Positions 18,418 through 27,678 are shown, counted from the stretch's first letter. The stretch is DNA of 64,000 bases from Agriterribacter humi (GCF_009192765.1 NZ_VOHQ01000012.1:32501-96500); one strand, 5' to 3'. Notes: generated by a model from the letters alone, not told the origin. Program-made: numbers and translations.

Positions 18418-18969
18418 CTAAAAGTTGAACCCTAATCTGAGTCCCAATAAACCTATTTTAGTATCTGAGTCTTTAAGATGGGTAGCTTCATAACGAATGC
18501 CTGCTTCAAATTTCCCCAGGTTAACACCCACGGAAGGCGCAAAAGTAAACCCGCCGTCTTTTTCTTTAACGATCTCATCGCTTTCGCTAAAAGGATCGGC
18601 CGAGTAAAACGTGTAAGCGGCATACCCTGCTTCTCCCATTACAAAGAATCTTTCGGCAAAAATATATTTATAGCCGAGTTTTAATGGGATGTGACTACCT
18701 ATTTTAATATCTTCTTCACTAACCGATTTGGGCATTACCAGCAGCGCTCCGGGTGTAAAGGTTACATACCCCGGTCCAGCTTTATAAGAGAACCTTAAAC
18801 TGAGCCCGAATTCGGAGCTGAAAACATCTTTAATATCGGCATCGTACACCAGTGGTCCGCCTTCAAAACCAAAACCAAAGCTGAATGTCTTGCCGTCTTT
18901 CTGTGCATAAACCTGGCTAACACACAGCGTTGATAAAGCAATAACAAAGAGTAGAATTACTTTTTTCAT
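18418..18969 (-). CDS. small outer-membrane beta-barrel protein
   Basis: This 183-residue protein has a Sec signal (residues 1-22, ending VYAQ). Alternating amphipathic strands typical of an 8-stranded barrel follow (FSFGFGFEGGPL, GLSLRFSYKAGPGYVTF, KLGYKYIFAERFFVMGEAGYA), ending in LLGLRLGFNF with a terminal aromatic residue. It resembles the general PorT/OmpW-like outer-membrane beta-barrel class of Bacteroidota. The specific function is unknown. It stands alone, followed by its own terminator and about 100 bp from the NlpE-like gene on the same strand. Confidence 0.8.
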   Translation of the reverse strand: MKKVILLFVIALSTLCVSQVYAQKDGKTFSFGFGFEGGPLVYDADIKDVFSSEFGLSLRFSYKAGPGYVTFTPGALLVMPKSVSEEDIKIGSHIPLKLGYKYIFAERFFVMGEAGYAAYTFYSADPFSESDEIVKEKDGGFTFAPSVGVNLGKFEAGIRYEATHLKDSDTKIGLLGLRLGFNF

Positions 18970-19071
18970 AGAATGATTTACTACATAACGGTTGTGCAGC
19001 AGGAAGATTGTGCAAACAGGGGATAGCTGCAGGGGTCTAATGTGTAGTTTTAAGCCCGGATAGAAAGATGA

Positions 19072-19566
19072 TTACTTTTTCTTCAAAGCATAATTTAAGG
19101 AGGATTGTATCCTGTTTTGTTCTTTATCCAGCATCACAATGGTTGCTTCGTCTTCCTTTAAATAGTATTTAGATTCATCCGGACTGTCATAATTCAAAAA
19201 AAACACGGTTGCTTCCTTATCTGTTTTTATCCCTTTTAATACATCCCACTTGCCTTTGCTGGTAAATGTAGTGTCGCCTGTGTTTATACCCAGGTAAGTT
19301 TCCGTCAGAATATAACTGTTATTATCTGCATTGGCCACATCCTGATATAGTGTTAATTCAGTTTTTACTCCTTCGCAATCTGCGCACGGTAATACGCCTT
19401 CAAACACGCCAATAAGCATTCGTGTAGCATCTGGTTCGCCGGGGATTTTAGTTTTTACAGCGAGAGCGGAATCTATATTGGGATTTGTGGCGGGCGTGCT
19501 ATCAGGACGACTATTGCATGCAATAAACAACATTATAATACAAACAGGCAGCAATATTTCTTTCAT
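19072..19566 (-). CDS. NlpE-like copper/envelope-stress lipoprotein
   Basis: A 164-residue lipoprotein with lipobox LFIAC (Cys17). The NlpE N-terminal barrel signature is clear: GVFEGVLPCADCEGVKTELTLY is split around residues 53-73 with the CxxC pair C61/C64, followed by the LTETYLG and GKWDVLKG strands. In E. coli NlpE signals outer-membrane stress and copper stress; the shorter form here covers only the N-terminal domain. A perfect dyad TTATCTTT-TACT-AAAGATAA (19573-19592) lies just 5' of the start codon and may form a leader hairpin that limits translation. No Cpx-type partner is adjacent. Confidence 0.82.
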   Translation of the reverse strand: MKEILLPVCIIMLFIACNSRPDSTPATNPNIDSALAVKTKIPGEPDATRMLIGVFEGVLPCADCEGVKTELTLYQDVANADNNSYILTETYLGINTGDTTFTSKGKWDVLKGIKTDKEATVFFLNYDSPDESKYYLKEDEATIVMLDKEQNRIQSSLNYALKKK

Positions 19567-19572
19567 ATTTAC

Positions 19573-19592
19573 TTATCTTTTACTAAAGATAA
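19573..19592. promoter_or_regulatory. 8-bp perfect dyad in the leader of the NlpE-like gene
   Basis: TTATCTTT (19573-19580) and AAAGATAA (19585-19592) are separated by 4 nt and end 7 nt from the ATG at 19566. It could be an operator or a small leader hairpin. On the minus strand the arm also reads TATCTTTA, one base off the TAnnTTTG promoter box. Confidence 0.4.
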
Positions 19593-19639
19593 AAAAACTA
19601 AGCAGATCCGCAGGTACTGCATAAAATATTTTGAAAAAA

Positions 19640-20209
19640 TTATGCGAAATAATGCTTTTCTTTTTGAGGGTAAAATTTCCATTTTACTTCACCGATATGC
19701 GTATGCGCTTTAATACTGCTGCCATTATAGAATTTAAAAAACTGGTAATTCTCATGCCCTGATCTTGATTGTATAACAGATTGATCTTCGGAGTCAATAT
19801 ATACATCTCCGGAAATAACCTCCAGTGTTGCTTCTTCACGTACAAAAAGTTCATCAAGATGAGAATGAACATTGCCTAACCAATTTTTTGTTTTCAGTCT
19901 TTTGTATGATCCTAATACGAACAGGTTACCCGCAACCTGGCGAAAATGCACAACACTTTCGTCTGGCACATAAATTTTTATTTTAATGGTATCACTTTTG
20001 GCTAATATAGCCGGAAACAATTGATTTGATATCGTTATGTAATCGTCTGCGAACATCAGTTCAGGAACAATGTCCATATTGCTGATGGCTCCGGCATCAA
20101 TTTTAACACTAAGTTCCGGATGAGTGTACAATTCAAAGCATCCGTTCCACACCCTGACATCAACGGGGATATGTTTGATTAAATTAATTTGTTGAATACT
20201 TTTTTTCAT
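19640..20209 (-). CDS. beta-rich hypothetical protein at the end of the LytTR operon
   Basis: A 189-residue protein with no signal peptide or membrane helix. It is composed of repeating short strands (VRVWNGCFELYTHPELSVKI, DTIKIKIYVPDESVVHF, VISGDVYID) of the kind found in DUF2807/DUF4097-like right-handed beta-helix domains. The relation to those families is suggestive only. It starts 18 bp after the response-regulator stop and on the same strand, so it is probably co-transcribed and may be a target or partner of that system. Its cytoplasmic location is unusual for a head-GIN-type domain. Confidence 0.65.
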   Translation of the reverse strand: MKKSIQQINLIKHIPVDVRVWNGCFELYTHPELSVKIDAGAISNMDIVPELMFADDYITISNQLFPAILAKSDTIKIKIYVPDESVVHFRQVAGNLFVLGSYKRLKTKNWLGNVHSHLDELFVREEATLEVISGDVYIDSEDQSVIQSRSGHENYQFFKFYNGSSIKAHTHIGEVKWKFYPQKEKHYFA

Positions 20210-20227
20210 TTTGAATCATTTTAATAT

Positions 20228-20971
20228 TTATAATCCCAGCACCTGCTTTAATTTCAGGTACCCTGCTTTGCTTACCGGCACCTTCAACCCGGTATGCAAT
20301 ACCGCTATATAGTTTTCTTTTTCGTAGGGATCAAGGCGGGTAACCTGTTGTATATTTACAATATAAGAACGATGGGTACGTACGAATTGACGGGCATCCA
20401 GCAATTGTTCAAAATATTGCATGGTTTTATTTTTCAGGTGCGTGCCTGATGCCGTATGTATTTTTACATAATCGTCTGCGGCTTCAAAGTATTGTATGTC
20501 GTGTACCGGTATAATTTTTATTTTTCCATTACTCTTTACCACTATACGGCTGTGCTGAAGCGGGGTTTGAGCAGCCGTTTCCAGCAATGCGGACGAAAAT
20601 GCCGTACCAGTACTATTAGCCTGCTGTGCCAACCATTTTTGAAGCGCCTTGTCAAACCGCTCCTTACTATAAGGTTTTAGCAGGTAATCTGCGGCATGTG
20701 CTTCAAATGCACGGATGGCATATTCATCAAAAGCAGTTGTAAAAATAACAGACGGCGGCTGTTCAATAAGTTCCAGCATTTCAAATCCATTAATCTTAGG
20801 CATTTGTATATCCAGGAAAATAAGATCGGGCTGGTGCTGCATAACAGCCTTCACACCTTCAAATCCATCGCGGCATTCTTCCAGCACCTCAATCTGTGCA
20901 TAGTCCTGCAAATATTCTTTTACTATACTTCTTGCCAATGGTTCATCATCTATAATGAGTACCTTAATCAT
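20228..20971 (-). CDS. LytTR-family response regulator
   Basis: This 247-residue protein has a receiver domain (1-120) with the acidic pair DDE (8-10), phosphoacceptor Asp54 in LIFLDIQMPK and the Lys motif LLKPYSKERF. The C-terminal LytTR DNA-binding domain (~145-245) contains IQYFEAADDYVKIHT and FVRTHRSYIVN. It overlaps the upstream kinase gene by 4 bp (ATGA type), so the two are translationally coupled. LytTR regulators bind promoters of envelope or surface genes. The promoter upstream of the LiaF-like gene is one candidate target. Confidence 0.95.
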   Translation of the reverse strand: MIKVLIIDDEPLARSIVKEYLQDYAQIEVLEECRDGFEGVKAVMQHQPDLIFLDIQMPKINGFEMLELIEQPPSVIFTTAFDEYAIRAFEAHAADYLLKPYSKERFDKALQKWLAQQANSTGTAFSSALLETAAQTPLQHSRIVVKSNGKIKIIPVHDIQYFEAADDYVKIHTASGTHLKNKTMQYFEQLLDARQFVRTHRSYIVNIQQVTRLDPYEKENYIAVLHTGLKVPVSKAGYLKLKQVLGL

Positions 20972-21999
20972 TGCTGAGGGATTTTTATCTGTGTAATAAA
21001 AATATTTCCCGCTGTAGAAGTAATGAGGAGGTCATTCCTTGCGAACAGGAGCGATAATCTTCTCTGTACAGAACGCAACCCAAAACCAGTTCCCTTTCCG
21101 GGTTGAGAAATTTCGGGATCGAAAGGGTTTTTTACAGTCACTACAAGCATTTGATTTTCTACAACACAATCAATACCTATGGTAATATCATCTACCGTAT
21201 CATATAATCCGAACTTAATAGCGTTTTCAACAATGGGCTGAAGCAGCATAGCCGGCAATTGCGCAGATAGCGCAGATGCCTCATTCCTGATTTCTGTTGC
21301 TAACCGGTGACCAAACCTTACTTTCTCTATATCCAAATACAATTCAAGATATTGTAACTCTTCTGAAAGCATTACCCACATATGCTCTTCTTTTTTAAGA
21401 GTGCTTCTCAAATAGTCTGATAACTGCTGTATCATTTTTCTTGCTTCGGCCGGCTGGCTGATTACAAGAGCGCTGATGGAATTTAAACTGTTGAAAAGAA
21501 AATGTGGTTGCAGTTGCTGCCGCAGCTTATACAATTCCGCATCCCGAACAATTTTTTCCGATTCATTTTTTCTTCTTTCCTGTTCTTTTTGTTCTTCGAG
21601 GGTATACCACAATACACTGATTAATATTACACATCCCGAAACAAGTATCGCAATAGCAAGCCGTATGGGCATAGACTCACTAAAAGTGCTTACCATAAAC
21701 GCATCTGCAACATAGGATAGCACCACTTTTGCACAACCCAGCCATAGCAGGGCAAAACCAATACACATCAGAAAAAGATAAGTAAATGACTCTTTACGCG
21801 GCAGGTAAAACCTGAGGCTGGTTATAATGAGCAGGGATATTCCGGCAAGGAGGATATTGCAAACAGCACTATCTAACCAGGATGCTTCAAAACTATAGCC
21901 CCATTCCTGCAATACCCATGCATGTATGGCAGACCAAATGATCCAGAATATTGTAAAATAAAACCTGTATTTCGTAATGGATAATACTGATGCTGGCAC
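20968..21999 (-). CDS. LytS/YehU-type sensor histidine kinase
   Basis: This 343-residue protein has four predicted membrane helices in residues ~10-130. A short coiled stretch rich in Glu/Lys follows (~135-155). The His_kinase block QQLQPHFLFNSLNSISAL places the phosphorylated His at 166. The ATPase N-box is VENAIKFGLYD, with G-box GTGFGLRSVQRRL. There is no extracellular sensor domain, so sensing is probably through the membrane helices or a partner such as the LiaF-like protein of the same operon. It overlaps the response-regulator gene and begins 10 bp after the DUF4288 gene. Confidence 0.95.
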   Translation of the reverse strand: MPASVLSITKYRFYFTIFWIIWSAIHAWVLQEWGYSFEASWLDSAVCNILLAGISLLIITSLRFYLPRKESFTYLFLMCIGFALLWLGCAKVVLSYVADAFMVSTFSESMPIRLAIAILVSGCVILISVLWYTLEEQKEQERRKNESEKIVRDAELYKLRQQLQPHFLFNSLNSISALVISQPAEARKMIQQLSDYLRSTLKKEEHMWVMLSEELQYLELYLDIEKVRFGHRLATEIRNEASALSAQLPAMLLQPIVENAIKFGLYDTVDDITIGIDCVVENQMLVVTVKNPFDPEISQPGKGTGFGLRSVQRRLSLLFARNDLLITSTAGNIFITQIKIPQQ

Positions 22000-22009
22000 A
22001 GTGCTGATT

Positions 22010-22369
22010 TTATAAGGCCTGCAAAAAATGCCGGAAGCCGTTCAATTGTAAATTGGCGGCTCTTTTATGAACGAGCTCAGTATAAAGATCGCCATTTTCT
22101 TTTTCTTCAATCCTGCTGTACAATTCCGCACCATCAATCAATTCCGCTATCCTGTATAATTCAGACACATTAATAAACTGCCATTGTACTAACTTTTCAA
22201 ATTTGTTATAAAAGCTGTCTTCTTCCTGCTTACCAATAGCAGTAGCTTTTTTAAATGCTTCTGCATCATCAGATGCTACGATCAGTCTTAGCTGTTCATC
22301 AAACTGTGCTGTATGATCTCCTTCACCACAAATAATACGGTATACAATTTTTGCGAGGAACCAGTTCAT
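22010..22369 (-). CDS. DUF4288 family protein
   Basis: A 119-residue soluble protein whose N-terminus (MNWFLAKIVYRIICGEG, then FDEQLRLI and EEDSFYNKFEKLVQWQFI) matches the pattern I know for DUF4288. The function of that family is unknown. It lies between the LiaF-like and kinase genes with spacers of 10-17 bp, so it belongs to the signalling operon and could modulate it. Confidence 0.8.
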   Translation of the reverse strand: MNWFLAKIVYRIICGEGDHTAQFDEQLRLIVASDDAEAFKKATAIGKQEEDSFYNKFEKLVQWQFINVSELYRIAELIDGAELYSRIEEKENGDLYTELVHKRAANLQLNGFRHFLQAL

Positions 22370-22386
22370 AAATTTTGATTTTGCCG

Positions 22387-23190
22387 TTAATAACTTTTGA
22401 TTTCTATGCCGCCAAAAATAGTGGTGCCGTCAAGCACTAATACTTTACCAGGATCGGGGCTGATGCCAGACGGAGACCTTTTGTCTTCGAAGCCGCCGAA
22501 AATGGACGTAACCGTTGATTTAATGGTCCAGTGTGCAGGTACAATAAGCTTGGTACCTCCAAAAATCTGTGTAATATCCAGTTTAACCCTGCCCGTTATT
22601 TCGGCCTGGGAACAATTGATTTCTGCGCCCCCCATAAAATTGGTAATATCCCCTCCCTTAAAATTTTTGGAAAGAATTACTTTTTTTGAGCTGCCCAATA
22701 TAGCGGTACTGTCTATAAAATCATCTTCATCTTTTACGTTATATGAAGCGTCACCGGGGGCAGCTTCACCTTGGGGCAAATCCGGATTCTTTGCAAAATC
22801 ATTCCCATCCCATCCCCACTTTTCCCGCATCCATTTTTTCCTGGAACTGGCGCCAAAAATCATAAATAATCCTATGGAAATAATAACAAATGGCCATATA
22901 AAAGGCTTCAGATCGGCTCCCGGAACAACTTTGTCCGCAAGGAAAATACAACCCAATCCAATTAAAATAATCCAGCCAGGGCCGCGAAAACCATGTTTTA
23001 AGCCTATAAATATGCCTACCGCAATTAAAATCATAGGCCAGCTCAGCACCCATGAAGGAAAATCAAAAATGGTTTGGCGCAGGATGGCGGCAACGCCCAC
23101 CAATAGTAAGAACAGTCCTGCCAGTACCGTACCTGTTCTGTTTTCATTATAATGTTTTCTGTTTCGCCGATGATGTCTTCTGCTTCGCAT
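22387..23190 (-). CDS. LiaF-like membrane protein (DUF5668 plus cell-wall-stress C-terminal domain)
   Basis: A 267-residue protein. The N-terminal ~25 residues are basic (MRSRRHHRRNRKHY), followed by four transmembrane helices (~20-118). A charged linker leads to a C-terminal beta-rich domain (~165-267) with the LiaF motifs DITNFMGGAEINC, IFGGTKLIVP and TTIFGGIEIKSY. LiaF in Firmicutes restrains the LiaRS envelope-stress system. Here it heads an operon with a LytS/LytTR pair, so an analogous negative regulator is inferred. A promoter box lies 18 bp upstream of the start. Confidence 0.87.
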   Translation of the reverse strand: MRSRRHHRRNRKHYNENRTGTVLAGLFLLLVGVAAILRQTIFDFPSWVLSWPMILIAVGIFIGLKHGFRGPGWIILIGLGCIFLADKVVPGADLKPFIWPFVIISIGLFMIFGASSRKKWMREKWGWDGNDFAKNPDLPQGEAAPGDASYNVKDEDDFIDSTAILGSSKKVILSKNFKGGDITNFMGGAEINCSQAEITGRVKLDITQIFGGTKLIVPAHWTIKSTVTSIFGGFEDKRSPSGISPDPGKVLVLDGTTIFGGIEIKSY

Positions 23191-23207
23191 ATCAGATATA
23201 TTTTACA

Positions 23208-23239
23208 CAAAACTACAGTGCACTGTACCTTATTACAAG
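23208..23239 (-). promoter_or_regulatory. candidate promoter of the LiaF-like/LytTR operon
   Basis: On the minus strand TAGTTTTG (23215-23208) matches TAnnTTTG. CTTG (23239-23236) lies 20 bp upstream, where TTTG is expected. The distance to the ATG at 23190 gives a short leader. Confidence 0.5.
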
Positions 23240-23345
23240 CCTATATAGGCTATACATTGCTTATTGCCGGTAAAAGACCGGTTTAAGCCGGTAAAAAAAC
23301 TGCCCCGGTACAAAAGCAACCAAAAAGCAAAAACGAAAGCCAAAT

Positions 23346-23380
23346 AAATTTCAAATCTTAAATTTCAAATTATAAATTTC
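23346..23380. repeat. heptanucleotide tandem repeat (AAATTTC)x5 upstream of atpB
   Basis: Five consecutive 7-bp units read AAATTTC, AAATCTT, AAATTTC, AAATTAT and AAATTTC. The tract ends 15 bp before the atpB promoter box. A second tract of the same unit lies at 25417-25442. Confidence 0.7.
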
Positions 23381-23394
23381 TCCTCCCCAACTCC

Positions 23395-23402
23395 TATCTT
23401 TG
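23395..23402 (+). promoter_or_regulatory. candidate atp operon promoter -7 box
   Basis: TATCTTTG is an exact TAnnTTTG match 19 bp before the atpB ATG. No good -33 TTTG is visible; the upstream spacer is the AAATTTC repeat and a C-rich patch. Confidence 0.55.
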
Positions 23403-23421
23403 CGGCAAATTTCATGTGACC

Positions 23422-24531
23422 ATGTCATTAAAATGCCTAAAGTCCTTATTGGTAGCGGTTTTCAGTATATGTATATGCTTTTATCATAATGCATCTTTTG
23501 CACAAAATGCAGATACGAATCAGGTTACTGAACAGCACCACAATACGGATCAAAAAGAAGAGGGAGATTTTGATGTTGCAGGTACTATTTTGGATCATAT
23601 ACGGGATGACCATAGCTGGCATTTATGGGGACATACTTCTGTACATCTGCCTGTTATTTTAAAAACAGATAAAGGGTTTGAGGTGTTTTCTTCTTCCCGG
23701 TTATCAGATGAGCATCATCAACCGGTGGTTTATAATGGTAATTATCCATACAAACAGATTGACGGAAAAATTAAAGTAATGAATGCCGATGGCAGTATTA
23801 ATGCGGAAGCTTCCAAAAAAGTTTTTGACATTTCCATTACCAAGAATGTAGTGTCTATGTTTATTACTGTTTTTCTACTCATCTTTGTTTTTCTTGGTGT
23901 AGCAAAAGCATATAAAAAAGCAGGCGTAACATCTGCACCCAAAGGATTTCAGTCGTTTATTGAGCCTATTATACTTTTTATACGGGATGAAGTAGCCATA
24001 CCGTATTTAGGGGAAAGACATGTAAGATTTTTACCCTATTTATTAACGATATTCTTTTTTATCTGGATCAATAACTTACTGGGCCTGGTCCCATTTTTCC
24101 CCGGGGGCGCCAATGTAAGCGGCAATATCGCTTTCACGCTCACCCTTGCCCTGTTCACTTTTGTAATAGTAAATATTAACGGCAAGAAGGATTACTGGAG
24201 ACATATTTTCTGGATGCCTGGCTTATCTACAGGTATGAAGATATTTTTAATGCCTATTGAATTATTAGGTGTATTTATTAAACCCATTTCGCTTACCATC
24301 CGGTTATTTGCGAACATGACAGCCGGGCACATCCTGGTATTAAGTTTAATTTCCCTGGTCTTTATATTTAAAGCCGTATCAGCTTCTGCCATGGCGGTTC
24401 CTTTTACGGTTTTTATCAGTGTTATTGAATTGCTGGTCGGCTTTATACAGGCTTTTATTTTTGCGATGTTATCGGCTTTATATATAGGAATGGCAATTGA
24501 GGAACATCATGAACAGGACCTGGTATTATAA
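23422..24531 (+). CDS. atpB: F0F1 ATP synthase subunit a
   Basis: This 369-residue protein is longer than the E. coli subunit because it has an N-terminal signal peptide (residues 1-29, ending SFAQ) and an acidic/His-rich periplasmic stretch. That extension is usual in Bacteroidota. The C-terminal ~220 residues hold the membrane helices, including the essential Arg in SLTIRLFANMTAGH and the last helix with GFIQAFIFAMLSALYI. It forms the half-channels for protons beside the c-ring. ATG 23422 is preferred over an in-frame GTG at 23416. It is the first gene of atpB-E-F-H-A. Confidence 0.95.
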   Translation: MSLKCLKSLLVAVFSICICFYHNASFAQNADTNQVTEQHHNTDQKEEGDFDVAGTILDHIRDDHSWHLWGHTSVHLPVILKTDKGFEVFSSSRLSDEHHQPVVYNGNYPYKQIDGKIKVMNADGSINAEASKKVFDISITKNVVSMFITVFLLIFVFLGVAKAYKKAGVTSAPKGFQSFIEPIILFIRDEVAIPYLGERHVRFLPYLLTIFFFIWINNLLGLVPFFPGGANVSGNIAFTLTLALFTFVIVNINGKKDYWRHIFWMPGLSTGMKIFLMPIELLGVFIKPISLTIRLFANMTAGHILVLSLISLVFIFKAVSASAMAVPFTVFISVIELLVGFIQAFIFAMLSALYIGMAIEEHHEQDLVL

Positions 24532-24558
24532 TCGTTTTTATTCACTTTTAAATATTAA

Positions 24559-24774
<216 letters not shown>

Positions 24775-24788
24775 ACAATTTTCATTTT

Positions 24789-24824
24789 GTACAGACCTTT
24801 AGCACAGGGCGAAGAGGTCTGTAC
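24789..24824 (+). promoter_or_regulatory. perfect 10-bp hairpin between atpE and atpF
   Basis: GTACAGACCT (24789-24798) pairs perfectly with AGGTCTGTAC (24815-24824) across a 16-nt loop. No T run follows, so it is probably not a full terminator. Lying directly 3' of the c-subunit gene, it could protect atpE mRNA or attenuate downstream expression. Confidence 0.55.
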
Positions 24825-24862
24825 CTTTAACGTAAACTTTTATTAAGCATAAAGCATATCAT

Positions 24863-25372
24863 ATGTTATTAGAAATAAATCCCCTGGTGCTTCCCGACCC
24901 CGGTTTAATGATCTGGTCAACGCTGGCATTCCTGATCCTGCTGTTTGTATTAGGCAAATTTGCATGGAAACCAATTATGAAAGCCATTAGTGAAAGAGAA
25001 CAGGGGATCAATGATTCTTTAGCTACCGCCGAAAAAGTAAGAGCGGAAATGGCGCAGCTAAAAAGCGATAACGAAATATTACTGGTGCAGGCCCGTGAAG
25101 AAAGAGCGCAGATATTAAAGGAAGCCAAAGAAATAAAGGACAAAATGATCAATGAGGCTAAAGAGCAGGCTAAAGAAGCAGCAGGTAAAATTATGGCAGA
25201 TACGCAGCAAGCCATTGAAAACCAGAAAATGGCCGCTTTAATTGATCTGAAGAACCAGGTGGGCAATATGGTGGTAGAAGTTTCAGAAAAAATATTGCGC
25301 CGCGAATTATCGAATAAGCCGGAACAGGAGAATTATATAAAGCAATTAACCAACGAAATAAAGCTGAACTAA
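24863..25372 (+). CDS. atpF: F0F1 ATP synthase subunit b
   Basis: A 169-residue peripheral-stalk subunit. It has one N-terminal membrane helix (GLMIWSTLAFLILLFVLGKFAW), then a long charged coiled coil rich in Ala, Glu and Lys, ending near IKLN. The size and layout are those of bacterial b subunits. It lies 88 bp after atpE because of the intercistronic hairpin, and before atpH. Confidence 0.95.
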   Translation: MLLEINPLVLPDPGLMIWSTLAFLILLFVLGKFAWKPIMKAISEREQGINDSLATAEKVRAEMAQLKSDNEILLVQAREERAQILKEAKEIKDKMINEAKEQAKEAAGKIMADTQQAIENQKMAALIDLKNQVGNMVVEVSEKILRRELSNKPEQENYIKQLTNEIKLN

Positions 25373-25416
25373 ATTTTGAGTTCAGGAATGAAAAGATGAT
25401 CTGACAGCGTCATTCC

Positions 25417-25442
25417 AAATCTCAAATTTCAAATCTCAAATC
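25417..25442. repeat. heptanucleotide tandem repeat (AAATYTC)x3.7 between atpF and atpH
   Basis: The units AAATCTC, AAATTTC, AAATCTC and AAATC lie end to end, 7 bp before the atpH start. It is the same unit as the tract upstream of atpB. Confidence 0.7.
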
Positions 25443-25448
25443 ATTCTA

Positions 25449-26012
25449 ATGCTCCAACCACGTTTAGCCGGAAGATATGCCAAAAGTTTGATTGATTTAG
25501 CTGCAGAGCAAAATCAGTTAGAAAAGGTATATGCCGATATGATTTTTTTACAATCTGTTTGCAGGCAAAGTCGTGAGTTTGTAACGCTCATGCGCAGCCC
25601 TGTAATAAACGCAGACAAAAAAAACAGTATTGTAGATGCCATTACCAAAGATAAAGTGGAAGGTCTTACTTCAGCGTTTAATAAATTATTGATACGAAAA
25701 GGAAGGGAAAGCATCCTGCCTGAAATCGTAAATGCATTTATTGACCAGTACAATACCATAAAAGGCATTCACAAAGTTAAATTGGCCACAGCAGAACCTA
25801 TAAGCGAAGAACTGAAGAAAGCAATTGAGTACAAATTAAAAACGGATGCAGCACTTCCAACAATAGAATTGGAAACGGTTGTAAAAGAAGAGCTTATAGG
25901 AGGTTTTGTACTGGAATTCGATAACAAATTAGTAGACGCCAGCATATTGAGGGATTTAAAAGATATTCAAAAGCAGTTCCGGAGCAATATTTACGTAAAG
26001 AATATCAGGTAA
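25449..26012 (+). CDS. atpH: F0F1 ATP synthase subunit delta
   Basis: A 187-residue subunit with the helical N-terminal OSCP domain (RLAGRYAKSLIDLAAEQNQLEKV). The conserved C-terminal segment (KEELIGGFVLEFDNKLVDASILRDLKDIQKQF, spread over ~140-180) is also present. It links the F1 head to the b stalk. The gene sits between atpF and atpA in the standard order. Confidence 0.95.
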   Translation: MLQPRLAGRYAKSLIDLAAEQNQLEKVYADMIFLQSVCRQSREFVTLMRSPVINADKKNSIVDAITKDKVEGLTSAFNKLLIRKGRESILPEIVNAFIDQYNTIKGIHKVKLATAEPISEELKKAIEYKLKTDAALPTIELETVVKEELIGGFVLEFDNKLVDASILRDLKDIQKQFRSNIYVKNIR

Positions 26013-26081
26013 GCAATTCTGAAAATGGCAAAGCATGTTTTTAATATAAAAATTGATTAACAACAATATAAACTAAAGGAT

Positions 26082-27659
26082 ATGGCAGAAATTAAGCCCG
26101 ATGAAATAAGTGCGATACTGCGCCAGCAGTTAAGCAATTTTAATGCAGGCGCCGACCTGGAAGAAGTGGGTACGGTATTACAGGTTGGAGATGGTATTGC
26201 GCGTATTTATGGCTTAAACAATGTACGTGCCGGTGAACTGGTTGAATTCGACAATGGCGTTAAAGCCGTGGCTTTGAACCTTGAAGAAGATAATGTGGGT
26301 GTGGTATTGATGGGTGAATCATCGGAAATTAAAGAAGGGCATAAAGTAAAAAGAACCGGAAGTATAGCTTCATTGAAAGTAGGTGAAGGATTGGTTGGGC
26401 GTGTAATTAACGTATTGGGAGACCCCATAGATGGCAAAGGACCCGTTACAGGCGAGTTGTTTGAAATGCCGCTGGAGCGCAAGGCGCCCGGTGTCATTTA
26501 CCGGGAACCGGTAAAGGAACCGCTGCAAACAGGTATCAAAGCTATTGACGCTATGATCCCTATCGGCCGTGGTCAGCGTGAGCTGATCATCGGCGACCGC
26601 CAAACTGGTAAAACTGCCATTGCTGTTGATACTATTATCAATCAAAGAGAATTTTACCAGGCAGGCAAGCCGGTATTTTGTATATATGTGGCGTGCGGAC
26701 AAAAAGCCTCTACCATAGCCAACGTTATGAAAACACTGGAAGACAATGGGGCTATGGAATATACGGTAATTGTAGCGGCTTCGGCCTCCGATCCTGCACC
26801 ACAACAATTCTTTGCCCCGTATGCAGGAGCGGCAATAGGCGAATTTTTCCGCGATACGGGCCGCCCTGCGTTGATCATATATGATGATTTGAGTAAGCAG
26901 GCAGTAGCATACCGCGAAGTATCTTTGCTGCTTCGTCGCCCGCCGGGCCGCGAAGCTTATCCCGGTGATGTATTTTATCTCCACAGCCGTTTGCTGGAAC
27001 GTGCTGCAAAAGTGATCAGCGATGATGCAGTAGCAAAAAACATGAATGACGTACCCGACAGCATTAAACACCTTATTAAAGGCGGTGGATCTTTAACTGC
27101 GCTTCCTATTATTGAAACGCAGGCTGGAGATGTATCGGCATATATCCCTACTAACGTTATTTCCATTACAGACGGCCAGATTTTCCTTGAATCGAACCTC
27201 TTTAATGCAGGTATTCGCCCTGCTATTAACGTGGGCATTTCCGTTAGCCGTGTGGGTGGTAATGCCCAGATCAAATCCATGAAAAAAGTAGCGGGAACGC
27301 TTAAGCTCGACCAGGCCTTATACCGTGAAATGGAGGCTTTCTCTAAATTCGGCGGCGATCTGGATGCGGCTACCAAATTAGTGCTTGATAAAGGCGCCCG
27401 TAACGTGGAAATCCTTAAACAGGCGCAGTATTCTCCTTTCCCTGTTGAAAAACAGGTAGCCATCATCTACCTGGGTACCCAGGGATTGTTAAGAGATGTG
27501 CCTGTAAATAAAGTAAAAGAGTTCGAAGAGTTATTCCTGATAGAAATGGAAAATAAGTTACCTGATGTACTTAATGAATTCAAAAGAGGAAATCTCCCTG
27601 ATGAAGGCATTAAGAAAATGACGGAAATAGCGAAAGCAGTTATGTCGAGATATAAGTAA
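26082..27659 (+). CDS. atpA: F0F1 ATP synthase subunit alpha
   Basis: This 525-residue protein has Walker [12 protein letters not shown] near residue 175, the alpha signature [18 protein letters not shown] and the arginine-finger region [15 protein letters not shown]. It is full length for AtpA. The nucleotide site is regulatory in this subunit. It is the last gene before a strong terminator; atpG, which follows atpA in most bacteria, is not found here. Confidence 0.97.
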   Translation: MAEIKPDEISAILRQQLSNFNAGADLEEVGTVLQVGDGIARIYGLNNVRAGELVEFDNGVKAVALNLEEDNVGVVLMGESSEIKEGHKVKRTGSIASLKVGEGLVGRVINVLGDPIDGKGPVTGELFEMPLERKAPGVIYREPVKEPLQTGIKAIDAMIPIGRGQRELIIGDRQTGKTAIAVDTIINQREFYQAGKPVFCIYVACGQKASTIANVMKTLEDNGAMEYTVIVAASASDPAPQQFFAPYAGAAIGEFFRDTGRPALIIYDDLSKQAVAYREVSLLLRRPPGREAYPGDVFYLHSRLLERAAKVISDDAVAKNMNDVPDSIKHLIKGGGSLTALPIIETQAGDVSAYIPTNVISITDGQIFLESNLFNAGIRPAINVGISVSRVGGNAQIKSMKKVAGTLKLDQALYREMEAFSKFGGDLDAATKLVLDKGARNVEILKQAQYSPFPVEKQVAIIYLGTQGLLRDVPVNKVKEFEELFLIEMENKLPDVLNEFKRGNLPDEGIKKMTEIAKAVMSRYK

Positions 27660-27678
27660 AAATAAATTCGCCTCACAG

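Noticed and set aside
22397-23152. 251-codon plus-strand open frame opposite the LiaF-like gene
   Set aside because: It is the antisense shadow of a gene with clear LiaF motifs; its own sequence shows no domain.
26370-27071. 233-codon minus-strand open frame inside atpA
   Set aside because: Antisense shadow of the highly conserved atpA gene.
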